Shown piece by piece: positions 7,468 through 15,201 of a stretch of DNA of 15,568 bases. How positions within the stretch are numbered: the first letter of the stretch is position 1; each line of letters begins with the position of its first letter. The translations under genes and the position numbers were made by a program. The DNA is taken from positions 1 to 15,568 of the forward strand of contig JBGTHB010000138.1 in NCBI GenBank assembly GCA_041746415.1, read 5' to 3'. The notes below the pieces were generated by a model. It was not told where the DNA came from. It saw nothing but the letters and a program-made list of their open reading frames with translations, and made no database searches. The stretch is from JBGTHB01 sp041746415 (lineage in GTDB: Bacteria; Pseudomonadota; Gammaproteobacteria; Coxiellales; Coxiellaceae).

Positions 7468-7701
7468 AGTCGCTGGATTTCTTTTAAAAACAAAATACCA
7501 TATTATCGTAAATGCTCACGTAAACATCACACTTTCCCAATCGAAGTTGGCAAAGCGCTACTGGAACAAGCTGAATCGTAGTGGATTACTCGTGGTGCAC
7601 GTATGATTTGGTTAACAACGCCCAATGGCACAACACTTCGCGCCTATAAATTCTCATCACCTGAAGAATTTCCTGGGAAGGCTACCGAAAGCCCTGCTTA
7701 A
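7468..7701 (+). pseudogene. Broken ORF of unknown family (one in-frame amber)
   Basis: One frame reads SRWISFKNKIPYYRKCSRK, then HHTFPIEVGKALLEQAES, then a TAG (about 7576-7578). It continues as WITRGARMIWLTTPNGTTL, then RAYKFSSPEEFPGKATESPA, to a TAA at 7699-7701. The two halves read as one protein-like sequence of about 75 residues interrupted by one stop, which could come from CAG to TAG. No start codon or ribosome site precedes it. The family is not recognised. It ends overlapping the 3' end of the convergent VgrG-like gene. It could also be two chance open stretches, so confidence is limited. Confidence 0.38.
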
Positions 7702-9206
7702 TTTAAAGCAATGATATCACTGGCCAGTAAGATGCTATTTGGCTCAAGCCGTAACACACTCTGCCCCACACGCATTTCCAACACCTTTGCCGCCTCATAA
7801 ATATAATTACCATCACTAACCGTGACGCTGTAATCACCTTGCTCAAGATGAATCGTTTGGTCTGTCATGACGGTGTTCGTAAACTGCTGCGCTGAAAAAC
7901 GCATATCACCCGCGGTATACCAATCAAAAATAGGCGTCGCTTGCTCCAACCAATGAATATGCTGTTTGAGCGTGGTAATGCCAGTTGGCAATGCAGCATC
8001 AACAAAGCGACTTGCCACCACGACCGGACGTTCTGGGTCATCATATTCATACGCCACTAAAACCGTATCTCCCACATGTGGCATAAACTGCGTACCCCAA
8101 CCTTTATCCGCTAACCATTGTGCGACACGCACTGGTTTAGTCGGTGTCACATCCGATTGCCAACTGAAATTAAGTTGTACGCGCGCTAATTGATCTGTGG
8201 TTACTGGTTGCGTAGTGCCCACTACGGTTGCCCAATCCAATCCCGTAGTTTGCGGCTTGGGTATTGGTGGTGCAACAAAACAACGCGCTGCATCAATGGC
8301 ACGAAATTGATTCTGATAATACTGTCCATGCTGATAAAAATGAAAAACCGTTTGCAAAACATGCGATTTCACCCGTAATCCAGGACAAAAATTAACATAA
8401 TAACTGCGTCCTTTTACGTAATTAATTTGTTGTGCGCACGCATCAGCCCTAGCCTGCGCTTGGCCATTTACAGCAAAATGATAAGCCAAGCGCGTGGGGT
8501 ATAATTCTGTTTTGCCCGCGTTCGCTACCGCCGCTGTTTGTTGTTGGATCGTGTCGGGCTGATGGTAGTCGTAATCTTGTAAAATAATTTGTTCTGCTGC
8601 TAACGCATGCTGCTCTTGCCAATCACTAATATAATTTTGATGCTGCGTTTCACCTTTAAAATAAATGGGCTCACTCGACTGTTGATAAGCATTGACGCTA
8701 TCGGCAAAATGCAAAATATGTTTGTCGCCTTTAAATGTAAAATAATAAAAAATTCCCTCTTCAAACAACAGCCGTTCGATAAATTGCCATGTGGACACAA
8801 AATATTGAGCGACAAAATCCCGTGTTGCATAATTTTTTCTTGTTAACAAAAAACGAAAATCAACCACATTGTTTGCGGTAAGCAATTGCGCCACCAATTG
8901 TGGCACGGTCAAGTTTATAAATGTACGACTGCAAATTTGTTGCGTCAGTTGCCACACCGTCGGCACCAACCATAATTCATACTTATGCGATCCATCCAGA
9001 TTTTGTCCCAGATGACTGATGCGGTTAATTACCCCATTAAAATCCCGCGGTTGATGCAATGGCAACTGCCAATAAAAAAGTTGATGGTGTTGTTTAAAAA
9101 ACTCTTGCGGCATTCGCATGTCATTTAAGCGCGCCTTAAAGTAAAATAAACGCGACAGTCCTTCTCGTCCACGAAAGTGCTCAACAATGCTCGGTTCATT
9201 TGGCAT
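7698..9206 (-). CDS. vgrG: VgrG/TssI-like spike protein
   Basis: A 502-aa protein with the VgrG layout of the type VI secretion spike. A gp27-like region starts at FRGREGLSRLFYF (11-23), and the family-typical RDFVAQYFVSTWQFIERLL runs on into EEGIFYYF (129-156). A gp5-like OB-fold lies at about 325-403, with VAQWLADKGWGTQFMPHVGD (361-380) and DDPERPVVV (389-397). Only about 100 residues follow, a short beta-rich needle, with no added effector domain. It is diverged at several usually conserved positions. No other T6SS genes (tssB, tssC, hcp, tssM) or PAAR gene lie in the window, so it is an orphan here. The start at 9206 has a weak CGGA site. Its 5' end faces the permease gene, so the 69-bp gap may hold divergent promoters. 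Confidence 0.85.
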   Translation of the reverse strand: MPNEPSIVEHFRGREGLSRLFYFKARLNDMRMPQEFFKQHHQLFYWQLPLHQPRDFNGVINRISHLGQNLDGSHKYELWLVPTVWQLTQQICSRTFINLTVPQLVAQLLTANNVVDFRFLLTRKNYATRDFVAQYFVSTWQFIERLLFEEGIFYYFTFKGDKHILHFADSVNAYQQSSEPIYFKGETQHQNYISDWQEQHALAAEQIILQDYDYHQPDTIQQQTAAVANAGKTELYPTRLAYHFAVNGQAQARADACAQQINYVKGRSYYVNFCPGLRVKSHVLQTVFHFYQHGQYYQNQFRAIDAARCFVAPPIPKPQTTGLDWATVVGTTQPVTTDQLARVQLNFSWQSDVTPTKPVRVAQWLADKGWGTQFMPHVGDTVLVAYEYDDPERPVVVASRFVDAALPTGITTLKQHIHWLEQATPIFDWYTAGDMRFSAQQFTNTVMTDQTIHLEQGDYSVTVSDGNYIYEAAKVLEMRVGQSVLRLEPNSILLASDIIALN

Positions 9207-9275
9207 AATCCGAGGCTAGTCATCTGCGCTTAGTAAATCAATACTGTGATCAGGCGCAATAGAGGAGCCATCGTT

Positions 9276-10610
9276 ATGTCAATCAAAAAGCCGCTGGGTG
9301 TCTTTACACTCGCCATGATCAGCATCTCCGCTATTCTCAATGTGCGTGGTCTACCTATAATGGCGGCAATTGGCTGGCAATGTATTTTTTTCTATTCTAT
9401 CGCAGCCGTCACTTTTTTAATTCCCAGCGCTATTGTTTGTGCTAAATTCGCCGCCAAATTTCCTGAAAATGGCGGCTTATATACCTGGGTCCGTGAAGCA
9501 TTCGGCCGCGAAGCAGGCAGCATCGCCATCTGGCTAGAGTGGATTAACAATGTCATTGTTTATCCTGCATCCTTAGCCACAATTATCGCCACCTGTGCTT
9601 ATCTTGGCTTTCCGGCGCTTGAGCATAATCGATTCGTTATTTTTACTTTAATGTTGGTGATTTTATGGGGATTAATTTTATTTAATTTAATGAACATTGC
9701 CATCACCAGTTGGCTGAATATTATTGGTGCTTTGTTTGGCACTTTGCTGCCTTGCGCATTGATTATTTTAATTGGCTTTATTTATGTAGCACATCACCAT
9801 TTATTGCAGCTGCCTAGCTTTAGCCACCATTTTATTCCCGACATCAATAATTCAAGTTTAGCCATTTTTGTCGGCGTACTTTCCTCTTATGGCGGCATGC
9901 AAATTATTGCGTTTCACGCCAATAATGTTAAAAACCCCAAACGCACTTATCCTCTCGCCATAACGGTAGCGACAATTATTATTATCAGCGCATCCATGTT
10001 AGCATCGCTGGCGATTGCGTTTATTATCCCGGCTACAAAAATTAATTTTATGAATGGCTTGATCGAAGGCGTTGCTGCATTTTTAAATCAACACCATTTA
10101 TATTGGTTGGTGCCCATTTTTGCGGGTCTAATTGCCTTAGGCACGCTTGCTACCATGAACGCCTGGGTAATTGGTCCAGCACGTGGTTTACAGAATGCCG
10201 CAACCCATGGCGATATGCCAATTTTTCTGGCGCAACAAAACAAAAATCAAATGCCAGTACGAATTTTATTTATTCAAGGCGTGATAGGTACGTTACTTGC
10301 CAGTTTCTTTTTGTGGATGCCAACCTTAAAAAGTGCCTTCTGGGTATTGATCGCGTTAATGAGCCAATTCACCTTAGTGGTTTACATCATGATGTTTGCT
10401 GCAGCAATAAAATTGATAAAGGTGCGCTTTTTCTCGCTGTTAGGCATGTTAAGTTGTGTTACTGGATTTTATTTGGGTTTGTTTCCACCCCACCAATTAA
10501 ACTGGGTACACAGTTACACCTATATTTTAATGATGCTAACTATAGATGGACTCATTATCGCCGTACCAATCTTTTATTTGCTTACTAAGCGCCGGCTTAA
10601 AATCAATTGA
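9276..10610 (+). CDS. APC-family amino-acid permease (GadC/YjeM-like)
   Basis: A 444-aa inner-membrane transporter with about 12 hydrophobic helices. The N-terminus MSIKKPLGVFTLAMISISAI leads into VRGLPIMAAIGW. It is followed by FAAKFPENGGLYTWVREAFG, the loop typical of the glutamate/GABA antiporter branch of the APC superfamily. These proteins take up or exchange amino acids such as glutamate, GABA or lysine derivatives; the substrate here cannot be assigned. The ATG at 9276 is chosen because AGGAG (9263-9267) sits eight bases before it. A GTG at 9246 would extend the ORF without support. The length is usual for the family. It is divergent from the VgrG-like gene and convergent with the 10622-10948 gene. 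Such permeases are numerous in amino-acid-dependent intracellular gammaproteobacteria. Confidence 0.92.
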   Translation: MSIKKPLGVFTLAMISISAILNVRGLPIMAAIGWQCIFFYSIAAVTFLIPSAIVCAKFAAKFPENGGLYTWVREAFGREAGSIAIWLEWINNVIVYPASLATIIATCAYLGFPALEHNRFVIFTLMLVILWGLILFNLMNIAITSWLNIIGALFGTLLPCALIILIGFIYVAHHHLLQLPSFSHHFIPDINNSSLAIFVGVLSSYGGMQIIAFHANNVKNPKRTYPLAITVATIIIISASMLASLAIAFIIPATKINFMNGLIEGVAAFLNQHHLYWLVPIFAGLIALGTLATMNAWVIGPARGLQNAATHGDMPIFLAQQNKNQMPVRILFIQGVIGTLLASFFLWMPTLKSAFWVLIALMSQFTLVVYIMMFAAAIKLIKVRFFSLLGMLSCVTGFYLGLFPPHQLNWVHSYTYILMMLTIDGLIIAVPIFYLLTKRRLKIN

Positions 10611-10621
10611 TTAGCTGAAAG

Positions 10622-10948
10622 TTATGCCGCTCTCGTGGTAACGGTATAAGGCATATTCACACCAGGGCGCTTGAATTGCGCCACGCATTGATCAACCATG
10701 GCGATAATCATGGGTTTCATCTGAAACAACGCACTGCGATCCGCCATGTCAAAGCGAACTATTTCACACAGATAAACCGCAAGCTGTTTAAAACACGCAG
10801 GCGCAATGTCTTCGATTGTAAAAAAATGTCGGCATGGGTCATCGTTACTCACGGCAAGAAAAGCAGCCCATAATTTGGGTAAAGGTGTGCTAGTAATGAT
10901 GCAAGTGGGATCTTTGGTGTCCCAGTTTAAACCTACGTAATATTTCAT
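10622..10948 (-). CDS. Hypothetical 108-aa cytosolic protein
   Basis: I do not recognise the family. The protein starts MKYYVGLNWDTKDPTCIITS, lacks a signal peptide or membrane segment, and has four cysteines (in PTCI, DPCRH, PACFK and YLCEI) plus DQCVAQF further on. The C-terminal half is probably helical. The ATG at 10948 is preferred over a GTG at 10957, because that GTG lies inside GGAGTG, which makes a good ribosome site for the ATG. The gene is convergent with the permease, with 11 bases between stop codons. The mixed composition with Trp, Cys and Met, and the good start site, support a real gene. Confidence 0.68.
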   Translation of the reverse strand: MKYYVGLNWDTKDPTCIITSTPLPKLWAAFLAVSNDDPCRHFFTIEDIAPACFKQLAVYLCEIVRFDMADRSALFQMKPMIIAMVDQCVAQFKRPGVNMPYTVTTRAA

Positions 10949-10995
10949 TCTATTCACTCCATACAGAGACTCGGCATGGTTATTCTAACTGCCTT

Positions 10996-11039
10996 TCCTT
11001 AAGTAAGGATTAAACTGGTGGGGCTAAGTTGAAACCAGT
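10996..11039. promoter_or_regulatory. Two short dyads between divergent genes
   Basis: The 183-bp gap between the 108-aa gene and the 577-aa gene contains TCCTTAAGTAAGGA (10996-11009), with six-base arms and a two-base centre. It also contains ACTGGT (11014-11019) with its complement ACCAGT (11034-11039). They could be operators for either divergent gene. No clear -35/-10 pair was found, so the regulatory role is a guess. Confidence 0.3.
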
Positions 11040-11131
11040 CGTGACTCAGTTATAAGCTTGGCTCACACATTTAAAACTGATTTAAGCAACAGAAGTTATT
11101 GTATCATTAAACATACATTGATATAGGCAGC

Positions 11132-12865
11132 ATGAAAAGACCAAGATCAAAACACCGGCAAACCACACAACAAACCAGCGCCAGTGAACCCAAGTTGCGT
11201 AATTTAAATTATTATAATTTGATTTCTGTATTGCGCCAGCACGCAACCCAACAGGCATTAGCCCAAGCTATGTTTGAATTTTTAGCGATTGAATTATTTC
11301 ATCGTCACAAAATTATTGAGCGCATGAATACACATTTGAGTAAACGTTACTCAAATGCTAAAAAAGATCGATTTAAGATGGTGTTGCGTAATGAAACATT
11401 ACAGTCCTGTCTTGCAGCTGCGTTAAATCAACGTCTCAAAAAAAATAACATTAATAATCAAACCAAAATAACCAATAAAATTACTGCAGAACTCGCAAAA
11501 AATATTGATATTAATAATGCGATAAATGATTTTATATATTTAAATTTAAATTTAGTCATGGACTATTGGTCGCATATGCGTGATCAGTATGCACCTAATG
11601 TATTGTTCATGCTGGCGAAGATGGCATTAGATGGTAAAAAAACAACTCAATACGCTTTGAAGAAATTTACACTCGACCCAAACGAGGAAAGAATATTATT
11701 AGGTTCGATTCTCCCCCTCGATACTTCCATGCTAGATAGGCGTTCAACAAGGGTTTTATTAAATCATCTTAAGTGTCGTTGGGTTCAGCAATCGAGTTTT
11801 AACTTTTGGCGTTTCTATTTAATGTATTACTCAACAGTATTAATACGTATGGCCATATCTCAAATACCAATGTATTTTATGTTGTCATTTTGGTCCCAGG
11901 TGTCAACAGAGATTGACTCAAACCCAGAGCAAAATGTTGGAGTGGTTAAGCCTCTATTTGCAATCACCTTCAGTTTAATCGGTTATGCAATTCAAGGAAC
12001 TGGTTTTTTTAAGAAAGCCGCTATTTTAATAGGACTTACTGCTTTAGCAACAAACTGGCTTTTTGGTAAGTCATTAAATTTAGACTTCTCTTTTGATTCG
12101 GCATTTATATCCAGCGCATCCATGCTAACTTTTATGCTGTTTGGCGCTGCACAATATTCTATCCAGCTTCGCAATATCAACTCACATTTAACTACAGAAG
12201 AGGCAAAAGGCTTTTTGCGTATGCTGATGTTGCTCTTAAACTCAAATAATTTAGAAAAGTTGTTTACCTCGCCGCCTACAAAAAAACCAGTGCATTCATC
12301 ACCGCCTCGTTCACAACAACAAGATTATACTGGATTTGAGCAGCGCACAGGATCAGGAAACACAAGATCTCAATACCCTCGCCAAGGACATGAGCCTGTA
12401 GAAAATAAAGAAATCAAAGAAACGGCCGATGAAAAAATTGAGCCGCCACAAGTAATTCATTTTAATGGAGTGAAGTATGTTACTGACCCAGTCCATCCAA
12501 ACATCGCCCGTCTTCAAAATGATAATGATGAACGATTAGTTCGTTATGCATTAAATCCGAATATTTGGTTTTTGCAAAGCCGCGCCCTATTACAACATAA
12601 CTGCGGATTAACACAAGAGCAAGCTAATGCAATTTCACTTTCACGACGCTACCAAGATGGTGCGGCCGCACCAAATCGATTTAGTAGTACTGGGTTTGTT
12701 GATATGAGACGTGATAGTGATGATTGTGACGCCTTTAAATTTAAAATGACTGCCAATAGTACGCTTTCAGGCAAATGGCCTTTATTTAAATCAACAGATG
12801 AAAAACGGAATGATGGAATTATTATTTACATACCAAATGGTCGTTATAAGCATTCACGCTCCTAA
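11132..12865 (+). CDS. Large three-part membrane protein of unknown family
   Basis: A 577-aa protein in three parts. Residues 1-220 are highly charged and probably helical, starting with a basic MKRPRSKHR tail and rich in Asn and Lys. Hydrophobic segments lie at about 228-254, 273-292, 295-311 and 325-345. After a short helix (354-370), a Pro/Ser/Gln then Glu/Lys-rich linker (378-440) looks disordered. It leads into a soluble C-terminal domain (441-577) with NPNIWFLQSRALLQ, SLSRRYQDG and the end DGIIIYIPNGRYKHSRS. There is no N-terminal signal peptide. I recognise no domain. The layout resembles secreted or membrane-inserted effector proteins of intracellular bacteria, but that is inference. 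The start has only a weak AGG at 11125-11127. It stands alone on its strand. Base composition is AT-rich, especially around codons 100-145. Confidence 0.85.
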   Translation: MKRPRSKHRQTTQQTSASEPKLRNLNYYNLISVLRQHATQQALAQAMFEFLAIELFHRHKIIERMNTHLSKRYSNAKKDRFKMVLRNETLQSCLAAALNQRLKKNNINNQTKITNKITAELAKNIDINNAINDFIYLNLNLVMDYWSHMRDQYAPNVLFMLAKMALDGKKTTQYALKKFTLDPNEERILLGSILPLDTSMLDRRSTRVLLNHLKCRWVQQSSFNFWRFYLMYYSTVLIRMAISQIPMYFMLSFWSQVSTEIDSNPEQNVGVVKPLFAITFSLIGYAIQGTGFFKKAAILIGLTALATNWLFGKSLNLDFSFDSAFISSASMLTFMLFGAAQYSIQLRNINSHLTTEEAKGFLRMLMLLLNSNNLEKLFTSPPTKKPVHSSPPRSQQQDYTGFEQRTGSGNTRSQYPRQGHEPVENKEIKETADEKIEPPQVIHFNGVKYVTDPVHPNIARLQNDNDERLVRYALNPNIWFLQSRALLQHNCGLTQEQANAISLSRRYQDGAAAPNRFSSTGFVDMRRDSDDCDAFKFKMTANSTLSGKWPLFKSTDEKRNDGIIIYIPNGRYKHSRS

Positions 12866-13025
12866 AAATCACGCACGAAATTAATCGAAATAGAACATAA
12901 AAAAATACACCAAACTTGAAAGTTAGAACAGGCAGGCTAAAGCGGCTATACTAAGCCGGGCACAAAATCTATTTTAGCTCTGGGGCGACGGCAACATTTA
13001 TTGCATTATTAAATACAGCACTGAC
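12866..13025. other. Intergenic region with short hairpin at 12943-12958
   Basis: CGGCT (12943-12947) and AGCCG (12954-12958) form a five-base stem with a six-base loop. It lies between the 3' ends of the 577-aa gene and the convergent small membrane gene, so it might act in termination, but no T-tract follows on either strand. On the minus strand, the frame of the 13026-13235 gene stays open for 18 codons past its TGA into this region. Confidence 0.3.
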
Positions 13026-13235
13026 TCAAGTTGCTGCTATAAAAGCACCGTAAGCAATAAGCCTTGTTTCTGAGCCGTTTCCTTGCCCTGCAGTTTTTAA
13101 AAAATTAAACACTGTTGCAGCCAATGCCCATGTAGAAACACGCTGATGATTACCAGCCGCGAAACTAACACCGGCGAATAGCCCAAGAACAGCATTCCCT
13201 GTTATAACTAATTTTTGTTGTAGCGTTAGATTCAT
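13026..13235 (-). CDS. Small two-TM hypothetical protein
   Basis: A 69-aa protein of unrecognised family. It starts MNLTLQQKLVITGNAVLGLF. Two hydrophobic stretches (about 8-27 and 33-47) are followed by a Gly/Asn turn (GQGNGSETR) and a third weakly hydrophobic end (LIAYGAFIAAT). It is probably a small inner-membrane protein. The ATG at 13235 is chosen because AGGG (13244-13247) sits eight bases upstream. A longer reading from 13262 adds a charged leader without a ribosome site. The frame continues for 18 codons after the TGA, so the protein may be a shortened form of a longer relative. Confidence 0.55.
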   Translation of the reverse strand: MNLTLQQKLVITGNAVLGLFAGVSFAAGNHQRVSTWALAATVFNFLKTAGQGNGSETRLIAYGAFIAAT

Positions 13236-13326
13236 TCTTAATTCCCTGTTTATTTTATGCATGAAGTGAAACTGTGTTTAAACACCACCTTACCAAACCC
13301 AGCTTAGTTTTTGCTTAAATCAGAAA

Positions 13327-13470
13327 CTAAATTCTACGAGATCCGCCGTCAATCGGGATAATTGCGCCATTAATAAACTGCGAACCTTCACTTGCTAAAA
13401 ACAACACTGTCGGCGCAATATCACTTGGCTGCAAAAGTCGCTTTAATGGTATTTTATTTTTATGATTGTG
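13327..13470 (-). pseudogene. 3' remnant of a short-chain dehydrogenase (SDR)
   Basis: On the minus strand 47 codons read IPLKRLLQPSDIAPTVLFLA, then SEGSQFINGAIIPIDGGSRR, ending at a TAG (13327-13329). This is the classic C-terminus of classical SDR oxidoreductases: the helix after the active site, then FLAS, and the final strand with INGxxxxxDGG. The frame is closed upstream by another TAG at 13471-13473. No Rossmann motif, Ser-Tyr-Lys catalytic site or start codon is present, so only the last fifth of the gene survives. It is a decayed or truncated gene, not a functional one. Confidence 0.85.
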
Positions 13471-13687
13471 CTATTTAAAAATCATTATTGTAGACCATAA
13501 ATAACGAAGTTACGCATCCAGAAATTTCTATGTGCCCCAGAAATTCATGGCTGCCCTCACTACGACAATGCTTGAGGAAACTAGCAACAAACCAGGTAGC
13601 TCGACTTTATGGGGCAACCCCAACTCCTATGGTCTATAGTAAAAGCTGAACTAAGTAACCATGAAAGAGAACATCAGGAGGTCAATT
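13471..13687. other. Intergenic region before the duplicated-tail gene
   Basis: This stretch lies between the SDR remnant and the next gene. It holds two direct copies of CCAGAAATT (13518-13526 and 13537-13545), the palindrome AGAAATTTCT (13520-13529), and a tight hairpin TGGGG-CAA-CCCCA (13610-13622). TATAGT at 13635-13640 could be a -10 box, but no -35 is evident. No ORF was seen. Confidence 0.3.
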
Positions 13688-14113
13688 ATGAAGCACTTAA
13701 AAATGATTGCAGCGGGCACGGCACTAAGCTTACTGTGCGCAGGCGCATTCGCTGATGCCGGCGATTATCTCTGCGTGTCCAAATATAAAACAACACATCC
13801 AACAAAGGTTGTATACGATTATTCTAAACCATGTTCATCAGATATATGTACAAATAGTGATGATTTTCTTAACAACCCTGTAAGTCCGGAGAAGAAAAAT
13901 CCTTTAACTCAATACAAAAACCATCCCAGCATATATAGTATCAAAGATAGCAAGGTACAAACCTACAAGGACCATAATAAACTTATTGTTCGTGCTCACG
14001 TCTGGACTATTTCTGATAAAAATTCAAATGGTACTATAGCTAAAATTATACAAGCATGTGGACCTGAGGCAATACTTCAAGAAACCGTGCAAAAAAAGGG
14101 ACTCGACTTCTGA
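13688..14113 (+). CDS. Secreted hypothetical protein with altered C-terminus
   Basis: A 141-aa protein with a Sec signal peptide (MKHLKMIAAGTALSLLCAGA, cleavage near AFADA). The mature part begins GDYLCVSKYK and has four cysteines (29, 49, 54, 124). The ATG at 13688 is chosen because of the strong AGGAGGT just upstream. An earlier ATG at 13661 lacks one. The C-terminal region IAKIIQACGPEAILQETVQK is followed by KGLDF and a TGA. That stop arises at the junction of a 97-bp offset duplication. The next copy, in another frame, carries an alternative ending, GLNLLAP, to a TAA at 14217-14219. The present C-terminus is therefore probably not the ancestral one. Function is unknown. Its start GDYLCVSKYK loosely resembles VYCYKSP of the six-cysteine pair, but homology is unproven. 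Confidence 0.78.
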   Translation: MKHLKMIAAGTALSLLCAGAFADAGDYLCVSKYKTTHPTKVVYDYSKPCSSDICTNSDDFLNNPVSPEKKNPLTQYKNHPSIYSIKDSKVQTYKDHNKLIVRAHVWTISDKNSNGTIAKIIQACGPEAILQETVQKKGLDF

Positions 14114-14204
14114 TAAAAATTCAAAAGGTAGTACAGCCAAAATCATACAAGCATGTGGACCTACGGCAGAACTTCAAGAAACCGTGAAAAATAAGGGACT
14201 CAAC
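14012..14204 (+). repeat. Tandem duplication, 97-bp offset, out of frame
   Basis: Copy 1 (14012-14107) and copy 2 (14109-14204) align over 96 bases with about 12 differences. The 97-bp offset is not a multiple of three, so copy 2 is in a different frame from copy 1. Copy 2 read in its own frame is still an open, protein-like tail (SDKNSKGSTAKIIQACGPTA, then ELQETVKNKGLNLLAP) ending in TAA at 14217-14219. Many of the differences change amino acids, so this is not a very recent event. It may be a slipped duplication or the remaining tail of a deleted tandem paralogue. Confidence 0.88.
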
Positions 14205-14244
14205 CTGCTTGCTCCATAAAGAGGCTAATACTAACTTTGCAGTT

Positions 14245-14266
14245 GTGAAGGCTATCATGCCTTCAC
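14245..14266 (+). terminator. Strong hairpin downstream of the secreted-protein gene
   Basis: GTGAAGGC (14245-14252) and GCCTTCAC (14259-14266) form a perfect eight-base stem with a six-base loop, 25 bases after the TAA of the duplicated tail. No U-run follows. It may stop transcription or be a REP-like element; CTACGCTTACGCTC follows directly. Confidence 0.5.
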
Positions 14267-14368
14267 TACGCTTACGCTCTAAACACCATCGGTTCGACGA
14301 ATGTGGATATAGTACAAATAAATAATGTTAAGCTTGACCGACATATAACTCAAACATGAGGCATTAAC

Positions 14369-15025
14369 ATGAGGCTATACACTTTCCCTACCTGTCCTTT
14401 CGTAGAACGTATCACAATTATATTGATTGAAAAGAGCATTGCATGTGAACAAGTAGCAATTGATCTACGCAATAAACCGCAGTGGTTTGCAGACCTTACT
14501 CCTGAAGCGACAGTCCCTATGCTAGAAGTAGCTAGCAAAGATAAAAAAACCCTTCATTTATCAGAATCTATAGTAATTGCAGACTATCTTGATGAGATAT
14601 CTGCAGACTCGCTTTATCCAGCCAACCCTGAGCAAAAAGCTTATAATAAACTCTGGATTGAACGCGCCAGCAAAATAATTTTCTCTACGCACCACATGTA
14701 TCTTGCAAAGGACAACAACACTTTTAATGAAAAAAAGCGACTTGTTGATGCTAAATTAACTCACCTTGAAACTGAAATTATAAACAAACCCTATTTTAAC
14801 GGCGAACAATTTTCTATGGTTGATGCAGCTTATGCCCCTTACTTCAGAAGATTAGAATGTCTGAATAAACTTTGCAGAATTGACCTATTAAAACCATATA
14901 CAAATCTACAAACATGGGCTGAGAAGTTACTATCTCGGTCCAGTGTCAAATTAGTAAAAGCTGACAACTACGATGAGGCATTCTTGCGTTTATTAAAACT
15001 TAAAGAAAGTATTTTAGCTAAATAA
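14369..15025 (+). CDS. Glutathione S-transferase, omega/DHAR-like
   Basis: A 218-aa cytosolic protein. The N-terminal thioredoxin-fold domain (about 1-78) has the active-site CPFV at 9-12, placing it with Cys-type omega/DHAR GSTs, which carry out thiol transfer rather than Tyr/Ser conjugation. The cis-proline motif VPML is at 49-52 and the glutathione-binding Glu66-Ser67 lies in HLSESIVIADYLDE. The C-terminal helical domain (about 90-215) contains the usual FSMVDAAYAPYFRRLE segment. Likely roles are reduction of mixed disulfides, dehydroascorbate or similar oxidised substrates; the actual substrate is unknown. The start at 14369 follows GAGG (14358-14361) at good spacing. The gene stands alone between repeats, and the length is normal. 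Confidence 0.92.
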   Translation: MRLYTFPTCPFVERITIILIEKSIACEQVAIDLRNKPQWFADLTPEATVPMLEVASKDKKTLHLSESIVIADYLDEISADSLYPANPEQKAYNKLWIERASKIIFSTHHMYLAKDNNTFNEKKRLVDAKLTHLETEIINKPYFNGEQFSMVDAAYAPYFRRLECLNKLCRIDLLKPYTNLQTWAEKLLSRSSVKLVKADNYDEAFLRLLKLKESILAK

Positions 15026-15168
15026 ATAAAGCAACAAACATATATAAATTATTTTTATAAATCTATTTTATGTATGTATGAAGGCTTATTGTCGGAAACT
15101 CGTTTTCCTAATTAAACAATTGGCCTGAACATGGTATCTCCATAAAAACCCTCATCACGGAAAGACAG

Positions 15169-15197
15169 TTTGCGTTGTGATGGATCGCAACTTCAAG
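15169..15197 (-). repeat. REP-like palindromic repeat, copy 2 (inverted)
   Basis: Read on the minus strand, this 29-bp unit matches 1185-1213 at all but three positions. The stem becomes GTTGCGATCCATCACAAC, with one stem mismatch. It lies in the intergenic region after the GST gene, directly next to another hairpin repeat (15202-15254). Clustering of such elements is typical of REP/BIME-like intergenic repeats. Confidence 0.6.
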
Positions 15198-15201
15198 CGC
15201 A

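Noticed and set aside
10103..10588. Open frame of 161 codons on the plus strand
   Set aside because: It lies entirely inside the permease gene in another frame and does not look like a protein family; the permease frame is clearly the coding one.
11132..12865. Phage, plasmid or transposon gene assignment for the 577-aa protein
   Set aside because: No integrase, transposase, replication or structural motif is visible, and no flanking terminal repeats were found.
14355..14380. Repeated ACATGAGGC around the GST start
   Set aside because: The two short copies arise from the ribosome site and the start codon context, and are too short to call a repeat.
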